Shown here one piece after another: positions 59,661 through 64,000 of a stretch of 64,000 bases of DNA. The position numbers and the translations under genes were made by a program. The notes under the pieces are model-generated. The model did not search any database, was not told where the DNA came from, and saw only the letters and a program-made list of their open reading frames with translations. How positions within the stretch are numbered: the first letter of the stretch is position 1; each line of letters begins with the position of its first letter. The DNA comes from Bordetella sp. BOR01 (GTDB lineage Bacteria; Pseudomonadota; Gammaproteobacteria; Burkholderiales; Burkholderiaceae_B): positions 372,001 to 436,000 of the forward strand of contig NZ_JAHUWT010000002.1 in assembly GCF_019218885.1 (NCBI RefSeq), in the 5' to 3' direction.

Positions 59661-60020
59661 TGGTGCTAAAGGTGACTTAGCTGGTTGAGATGTCACAGCG
59701 TTGCTTCGATCGCAACTAAATGGCGTTTTGCAGCGACGTGCCACCGTCGGAAACGCCAGCATTACGCGTGAATCCGAAGCCATGGATGGACTAAACCTGT
59801 GTGGCAGCAAGGTGCGGTCGAGATCCGGATCGCCTTGGTATTGCTCACTAATGTCCGCTCTCGGCCAAAAGTAGACGTTCAGACCCGCAGCACAGGCGAA
59901 ATATCGGATGTCTAGGAAACGCCGAGGGTTCTGCGGTCTTAACAAGCACTTTAACTGAACGCCTTCAAACGCTCGTTCTTTTAGAATAAAAATATTAAGT
60001 GGTGTGGAGAGCAGACTGTT
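59661..60020. other. Intergenic region with a dispersed repeat copy
   Basis: No gene supported; the minus-strand open frame over it runs into qatD and has no start context. The stretch 59850-59879 (ATGTCCGCTCTCGGCC...AGTAGACGTT) is a diverged copy of the hairpin at 60999-61025. Confidence 0.45.
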
Positions 60021-60866
60021 ATGAGTTGGATTGAAGAATTTCACAAACTTGTGTTTCCTCTGAATCGGGAAGGCCTTGATATAGAGGCTGGTTTTAATCT
60101 AAAAAACAAAAACATACCAAAGAGCCTTTATAAGTACCGCTCGTTTGATGAGGATGGTCGGTCCCTGAAAAACTTAGAGGAGGATACGGTTTGGATTGCC
60201 GATCCGCTGACTTTTAACGATCCCTATGACTGTCACCATTACATCAATTATGAAAGCCTTCTTGATGTATTTGCAAAAGACTTGCCGGATGGTTTAAGAA
60301 AATTACTTACGCCAATCATGCACGACTCTCTGATAAAGAGGTCTAAGGGCGTTATTTCTGAGTTCCAAAAGGCTGGGGATAAGATCAAAGATGGTATACG
60401 GCTTTGTTCGTTTTCTGAGCGTGTTGACTCAACTCTCATGTGGGCACACTACTCCTACAATCATCAGGGCTTTTGCATCGAATACGACGTCACACGACCA
60501 GAGGTGCACCAGCTGACGTCTCGCTTTATGTTTCCTGTTGTTTATAGCGACGATGTGTTTGATGCCACGGAGCTCATGAAACTTGTTAAAAGCAAGCGCT
60601 TTAATAATCTGTATCTTAACTTGGCTGCGCTATACAAAGCATCAGACTGGTCGTATGAAAAGGAGTGGAGGTTGGTGTTTGCCAATGGAGTAATGGAAAC
60701 GCCGCGCCCCTGGGGTATGCCGAAGCCCACTGCTGTCTTTTGTGGCTCGCACATCTCTAAAGCTAATGAGGAAAAAATTAAAGAGGTATGCTGTCAAAGG
60801 GAAATACCACTATTCAAAATGGAACATGATCGACACATGTACCGAATGAATCCTACAAAGTTGTGA
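60021..60866 (+). CDS. DUF2971 family protein
   Basis: DUF2971 protein of 281 aa. Typical blocks are SLYKYRSFD, VWIADPLTFNDPYDCHHYIN, LCSFSERVDSTLMWAHYSYN, HQGFCIEYDV and the late DWSYEKEWRLVF. The function of the family is unknown; members often lie in defence islands and other accessory regions. The gene is clearly richer in A+T than its neighbours, which suggests a separate origin. ATG 60021 has GGAGAGCAG upstream. A hairpin at 61000 may terminate it. Confidence 0.85.
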   Translation: MSWIEEFHKLVFPLNREGLDIEAGFNLKNKNIPKSLYKYRSFDEDGRSLKNLEEDTVWIADPLTFNDPYDCHHYINYESLLDVFAKDLPDGLRKLLTPIMHDSLIKRSKGVISEFQKAGDKIKDGIRLCSFSERVDSTLMWAHYSYNHQGFCIEYDVTRPEVHQLTSRFMFPVVYSDDVFDATELMKLVKSKRFNNLYLNLAALYKASDWSYEKEWRLVFANGVMETPRPWGMPKPTAVFCGSHISKANEEKIKEVCCQREIPLFKMEHDRHMYRMNPTKL

Positions 60867-60999
60867 AGCTTCTGGCCCGCTACAACCGGCACCATTCGAG
60901 AGAACTCCTCACCTGATAACCACAATTTGCCTGAGCAGGCCTAGTCGAAATACTCAATGGCTTCGATTCAGAACCATCGCTTGAGCTTTTATACTCGAT

Positions 61000-61023
61000 G
61001 TCTGCTTAGGGTCGAAAGCAGAC
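61000..61023. terminator. Hairpin repeat between DUF2971 gene and integrase
   Basis: GTCTGCTT-agggtcga-AAGCAGAC, a perfect 8-bp inverted repeat with a weak T-run (GTTTAG) on the plus strand. A diverged copy is at 59850-59879. It probably ends transcripts from both convergent genes; the word family may also be a dispersed intergenic repeat. Confidence 0.5.
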
Positions 61024-61025
61024 GT

Positions 61026-62093
61026 TTAGTGATCTAGCTTGTCCAGCTTTCCCACCAGATCCTCGGCCCGCAGATGCGTATACCGCTTTAGCATCTGCAT
61101 AGACTTGTGCCCGCTGATTGCGGCTACTTCCTGATCTGATAGCCCGGCCTCCACTAGCCGGCTGACTGCCTCATGCCTGAGATCATGGAACCGGAAATCC
61201 GTTAGCCTCGCCTTTCTCTTGGCGTCAGTCCAAGCCTTGTCGAATAGATATGAGCGTCGCACGCCATCACGACCAGGTTCACCAAAGAACACCAGGTCTG
61301 TTTCAGGTGGCCGAGTCGGGTTGTCCATAGCAGCTTGAAATGCAGTCGTAGCGGCCTTCGTCAGCGGCACGGTGCGTGGTGAAGAGTTCTTCGTGATATC
61401 CAGCCGTACAACGCGTTTTTGCAAATCAACCTGGCCAAGACGTAGACCGCCGATTTCAGACAGCCGCATCCCCGTTTCCAGGGCGATTCGTACGATCCAG
61501 CTAAACATCGGGTTGGAGTAGGCATCCACAGCGGCCAACAGCTGCTTGTTCTCCGCAGGCGTTAGTCGACGATTACGGCCAGCGCCGGGAGCCGGGCGGC
61601 GAATCTGGGACACGGGATTGAAAGGCAGGCCCAACGCCCATTCCTTAATCGCAATGGTGAACAGATGGCTTAGCAACGCGAGTTCCAGGCGGACAGTGTT
61701 ATTGCTGCGCGGAACCAGTTTGCCGTTCTCGTCTGGGTCGCCCGTCAGGCGCATGTCGCGGTACTGCGCCACGATATCGGCGCTCAGGGCGGCTAATGAG
61801 TACTTCCCAAGGTGCTTTAGCAGCGGCTGGGCTTTTTTGTGCTCAGAGGCGCGCGTCGACTCCCGCTTGGAGGGCGTGACTTCCCGTAGGTAGCGTGTCA
61901 GTGCCGACTCGAGTGTCATGCGTTCACCGGGCGCTCGCTGAATGTAGACCCCGCGCACCATCTCATCTTCCGTGCGGCGTGCCCAGTCCTCAGCGTCGCG
62001 TTTGGTTCTGAATGTTTTAGACGAAGTCGGCCAGCCCGTCTTCCGAATGACGGCTTTCCATGTCCCTGATGGTGTCTTAACGATAGTAGCCAT
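61026..62093 (-). CDS. int: Tyrosine recombinase integrase of the island
   Basis: Tyrosine integrase of 355 aa. An N-terminal arm-type domain (WPTSSKTFRTKRDAEDWARR) and a core-binding domain precede the catalytic domain with Arg210 (ETGMRLSEI), His303 and Arg306 (FHDLRHE), His329 (SGHKSM) and Tyr338 (KRYTHL). The full set is present, so it should be active. It begins 142 bp from the tRNA-Leu(CAA) 3' end, the classical place for an island integrase. ATG 62093. Confidence 0.95.
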   Translation of the reverse strand: MATIVKTPSGTWKAVIRKTGWPTSSKTFRTKRDAEDWARRTEDEMVRGVYIQRAPGERMTLESALTRYLREVTPSKRESTRASEHKKAQPLLKHLGKYSLAALSADIVAQYRDMRLTGDPDENGKLVPRSNNTVRLELALLSHLFTIAIKEWALGLPFNPVSQIRRPAPGAGRNRRLTPAENKQLLAAVDAYSNPMFSWIVRIALETGMRLSEIGGLRLGQVDLQKRVVRLDITKNSSPRTVPLTKAATTAFQAAMDNPTRPPETDLVFFGEPGRDGVRRSYLFDKAWTDAKRKARLTDFRFHDLRHEAVSRLVEAGLSDQEVAAISGHKSMQMLKRYTHLRAEDLVGKLDKLDH

Positions 62094-62131
62094 GCGTGTA
62101 AAAGCTCCGAAAGTACGCTCGGTGCTTCGCC

Positions 62132-62150
62132 ACTGTACCGAAACTGTACC
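62132..62150. promoter_or_regulatory. Paired ACTGTACC direct repeats, possible integrase arm sites
   Basis: ACTGTACC occurs at 62132-62139 and 62143-62150, one helix turn apart, between the integrase start and the tRNA. The same ACTGTAC unit is found in the palindrome near the left end (43227-43253). Confidence 0.45.
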
Positions 62151-62235
62151 TGGCTCACAAACTTGGAAAATCCCCTGGTGTCAGGGTTAGGCTTCGAATC
62201 CAGCTAAATACCTGTAAATACGAGGAAATTTAGAC

Positions 62236-62320
62236 TGGTGCCCGGGGCCGGAATCGAACCGGCACGCCTTGCGGCGGGGGATTTTGAGTCCCCTGCGTCT
62301 ACCAATTTCACCACCCGGGC
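62236..62320 (-). tRNA. tRNA-Leu(CAA), intact, island integration target
   Basis: Complete class II tRNA on the minus strand. Acceptor stem GCCCGGG/CCCGGGC, D-arm GGTGAAATTGGTAGACGC, anticodon stem GGGGA/TCCCC with loop CTCAAAA (anticodon CAA), long variable arm, T-arm GGTTCGATTCC and encoded CCA at 62236-62238. Its 5' end faces the chromosome at 62320; the 3' part is included in the attachment repeat, so the island restored the tRNA on insertion. Confidence 0.95.
62244..62290. repeat. Right attachment site (attR) inside tRNA-Leu
   Basis: A 47-bp repeat matching 43053-43099 at 46 positions, same orientation. It covers T-arm, variable arm and anticodon loop, ending at GAGTC of the anticodon stem. 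It fixes the right end of the island. Confidence 0.85.
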
Positions 62321-62369
62321 AGGGCAGGCGCGCAACCCGAAAATGGGTTGGCTGGCGGAAAGTTCGCCA

Positions 62370-63428
62370 TTATATGCGGACTTCCAAGTTCTCGCTTGGA
62401 GCCTGGGCAGCTTGCTGCCGCACGCTGCCATCGGGCAGCACGAACCACACTCGCAAGCCCAATTGCCGGACCACCGGCGCGGTCTCTGCCAGGGCCATGT
62501 TCGAGAAGGCTGTGGACAGCGCGTCGGCCATGGTGGCGGTGCCGGCCAGCACCGACACGCTGCGGTAACGCGGCTGGGCGATGCCGGTACACGGGTCGAA
62601 CAGGTGCGTATGGCGGCCGGCCGGGTCCAGGGGCGTGCCGTAGCCGCCAGAGGTGGCCAGGGCCTGGTTGCGGATATCTACTGTGGTGTAGACCTGGTCG
62701 GGCGCTTGCGGCTGGGCCAGCCCTACCCGCCACGCAGGCGCACCACTATTGGGACGAGCGTCCAGTCCGCGGATTTCACCCAGGTCGACCAGGGCCCGAT
62801 CCAACCCACCTACACGTAGCAGTTCGGTGATGCGATCGGTGATGTAGCCCTGGGCGATGCCATTCAGTGTCAGTGCCATGCCGGGCCGCATCAACTGGAT
62901 ACGTTGCGGGTCTGCCTGGATGGCGGCGTAGCCGATGCGTACCAGTGTGTCGCGCAATGCCGCGGGCGAAGGGCCGGCGGGGTTCGCATCGGCGCGCGAG
63001 AAGTGGTCGGCATACAACCGCCACAGGGGTTGTACGCTTGGGTCGAAGGCGCCGTGGGTCAGGCGGCTGTAATGGAGACTTTCGCTTAGCAGCCGCAGCA
63101 GGTCGGCGGGCGGTTCGTCCAGGAAGCTTTGGCGATTCAGGGTGGCCAGTGCGCTGTCTTCGCGATACAGGCTGAACAGGCCTTCCAGGCGCTGCAGTTC
63201 TGCCAGGGACTGGGCCAGCAAGCGCCTAGCGATGTGTGGGTCGGGGTGATAAAGGCGCAGTTCCGCATCGGCCCCCAGGGCGATGCCGCGCCAGGTCAGG
63301 GGTTCGATGGCACCGGGGGGCGGGGTGCCGGCCCGGGCCAGTCGTAGTGCGCCTGGCATCATGGCCAGGGTGGATGCGGCGGCGGTAATGCCGATGAAGC
63401 GGCGGCGGGTACGGACGGATGTGGTCAT
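62370..63428 (-). CDS. nosX: FAD:protein FMN transferase, ApbE/NosX-like
   Basis: ApbE-family flavin transferase, 352 aa, which attaches FMN to a threonine of target proteins such as NosR. A twin-arginine signal (RTRRRFIGITAAAST) shows export to the periplasm. Family blocks are GAFDPSVQPLW, LNGIAQGYITDRI, LVDLGEIRGLDAR and the metal-binding TATMADALSTAFSNM. ATG 63428 gives a start directly before the signal; the frame to 63560 is an overrun. Downstream of nosL on the same strand, it corresponds to NosX. Confidence 0.9.
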   Translation of the reverse strand: MTTSVRTRRRFIGITAAASTLAMMPGALRLARAGTPPPGAIEPLTWRGIALGADAELRLYHPDPHIARRLLAQSLAELQRLEGLFSLYREDSALATLNRQSFLDEPPADLLRLLSESLHYSRLTHGAFDPSVQPLWRLYADHFSRADANPAGPSPAALRDTLVRIGYAAIQADPQRIQLMRPGMALTLNGIAQGYITDRITELLRVGGLDRALVDLGEIRGLDARPNSGAPAWRVGLAQPQAPDQVYTTVDIRNQALATSGGYGTPLDPAGRHTHLFDPCTGIAQPRYRSVSVLAGTATMADALSTAFSNMALAETAPVVRQLGLRVWFVLPDGSVRQQAAQAPSENLEVRI

Positions 63429-63444
63429 GGCGGTGTCCGGGCGA

Positions 63445-63996
63445 TCAAGAGGCAGGGGCAGGCGTGGGCGAGGCTTGCGAAAAGATGTAGCTTTCCGGCA
63501 CTTCGTTGAAAGCGGCGATGCGTCCGCCATGGATCTGGGCAAAAGCCTCGGCCTGGGCAAGTTGGGCGAACGGCATGGCGTCTTCGGCGCCCATGCCGCC
63601 GATGTAGCGGCTTTCGATCACGTAGTAGGCGCGGCGGGCATCGATCCAGGCGGCCGGATCGGGCTGTTGGCCACGCTCGGCGCCGGCCATGTCGTTGACG
63701 TAGATGGCGCTGATGGTCTTGGGTTCTTCGGGCAGTACGGTATAGGCGAACACCTGCTTTATGGTCGAGAACCACACGGGTGTGTCGCGGCCGGTCAGGA
63801 AGATCTGGCCCTTGGGGCCGGTGTGCTCGTTCAAGGCCATGCCGCAGTAGTGGCCCACGGCTTCGGCCGTAACGATTTGCGGTGCGGGCGGCGCGGCGGC
63901 ATGACGCTCGTCGCCGCCGCAGGCCGCCAGGGTGGCCAGCAGCATTGCGCCGGCCAGTCGCCTGGCATGGCGGCGCCAGGCGGGTAGCGGATTCAT
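63445..63996 (-). CDS. nosL: NosL copper chaperone lipoprotein
   Basis: NosL-type outer-membrane lipoprotein of 183 aa. The lipobox is LATLAAC; the copper-binding motif is HYCGMALNEH at about residues 49-58, and the fold's YYVIESRYIGGMGAEDAMPF block is typical. NosL delivers Cu(I) for assembly of nitrous oxide reductase. ATG 63996 lies 4 bp from the window edge; the ribosome site and the rest of the nos cluster are beyond it. It is 16 nt upstream of the ApbE gene. Confidence 0.92.
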   Translation of the reverse strand: MNPLPAWRRHARRLAGAMLLATLAACGGDERHAAAPPAPQIVTAEAVGHYCGMALNEHTGPKGQIFLTGRDTPVWFSTIKQVFAYTVLPEEPKTISAIYVNDMAGAERGQQPDPAAWIDARRAYYVIESRYIGGMGAEDAMPFAQLAQAEAFAQIHGGRIAAFNEVPESYIFSQASPTPAPAS

Positions 63997-64000
63997 AGGG

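Noticed and set aside
59544-60044. 166-codon minus-strand frame after qatD
   Set aside because: It overlaps the end of qatD, has no start context and contains the dispersed repeat; no protein-like pattern.

Overview
The window looks like a GC-rich betaproteobacterial chromosome, most likely Alcaligenaceae (Bordetella/Achromobacter type). This is inferred from four Bug-type tripartite-tricarboxylate periplasmic receptors among acyl-CoA catabolic genes, a partial nos cluster and the general gene style; no species call is possible without a search.

Region 1 (1-38.2 kb) is catabolic chromosome. An operon at 1-8.8 kb holds class III CoA-transferases, an enoyl-CoA hydratase, an MmgE/PrpD protein, an aldehyde dehydrogenase, two Bug receptors and a hydrolase. 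After a YedY-like molybdoenzyme with its cytochrome b (10.6-12.2 kb), a TetR regulator sits among three copies of one operator that probably control a membrane protein, the regulator itself and a SnoaL-like/SDR pair (13-16 kb). A long operon (16.4-30 kb) carries a nitroreductase, Bug receptors, an SMP-30 lactonase, a Liv-type ABC importer with a LivM-LivG fusion, an amidohydrolase, a D-2-hydroxyacid dehydrogenase and two MmgE/PrpD proteins. It converges on a minus-strand operon (30-35.7 kb) with two SCP-x-type thiolases, a DUF35 protein, an acyl-CoA ligase and a CoA-transferase, read divergently from a LysR regulator. Similar AT-rich boxes lie upstream of both operons.

Region 2 (38.4-43.1 kb) is a patchwork: a 169-aa protein whose N-terminus resembles the exotoxin A ADP-ribosyltransferase domain, an IS3-family scar, a MazG-like pyrophosphohydrolase, and a gene set with a divergent SecY paralogue, a small membrane protein and an exported helical-repeat protein. 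Its right edge duplicates the sequence flanking the integrase, as if an older island had used the same site.

Region 3 (about 43.05-62.29 kb) is a roughly 19-kb genomic island inserted in tRNA-Leu(CAA), bounded by 47-bp direct repeats (46/47 identical) with a tyrosine integrase at the tRNA end. It has a plasmid core: an HTH protein, a TrfA-like replication initiator, an iteron/DnaA-box origin, a remnant type IV secretion segment (virB5, eex-like, virB6) and a VbhA-like antitoxin. No relaxase, VirB4 or coupling protein is visible, so it is probably not self-transmissible. Within it is a second tRNA-Leu(CAA) gene interrupted in the anticodon loop by a group I intron of about 230 nt. The cargo is defence: a Gabija pair (gajAB), a complete Qat operon (qatABCD), a DUF2971 protein and an unassigned two-TM protein. 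A 32-bp inverted repeat lies between the two divergent defence operons.

Region 4 (62.3-64 kb) is chromosome again: intact tRNA-Leu(CAA), then an ApbE/NosX flavin transferase and NosL, the end of a nitrous-oxide reductase cluster.
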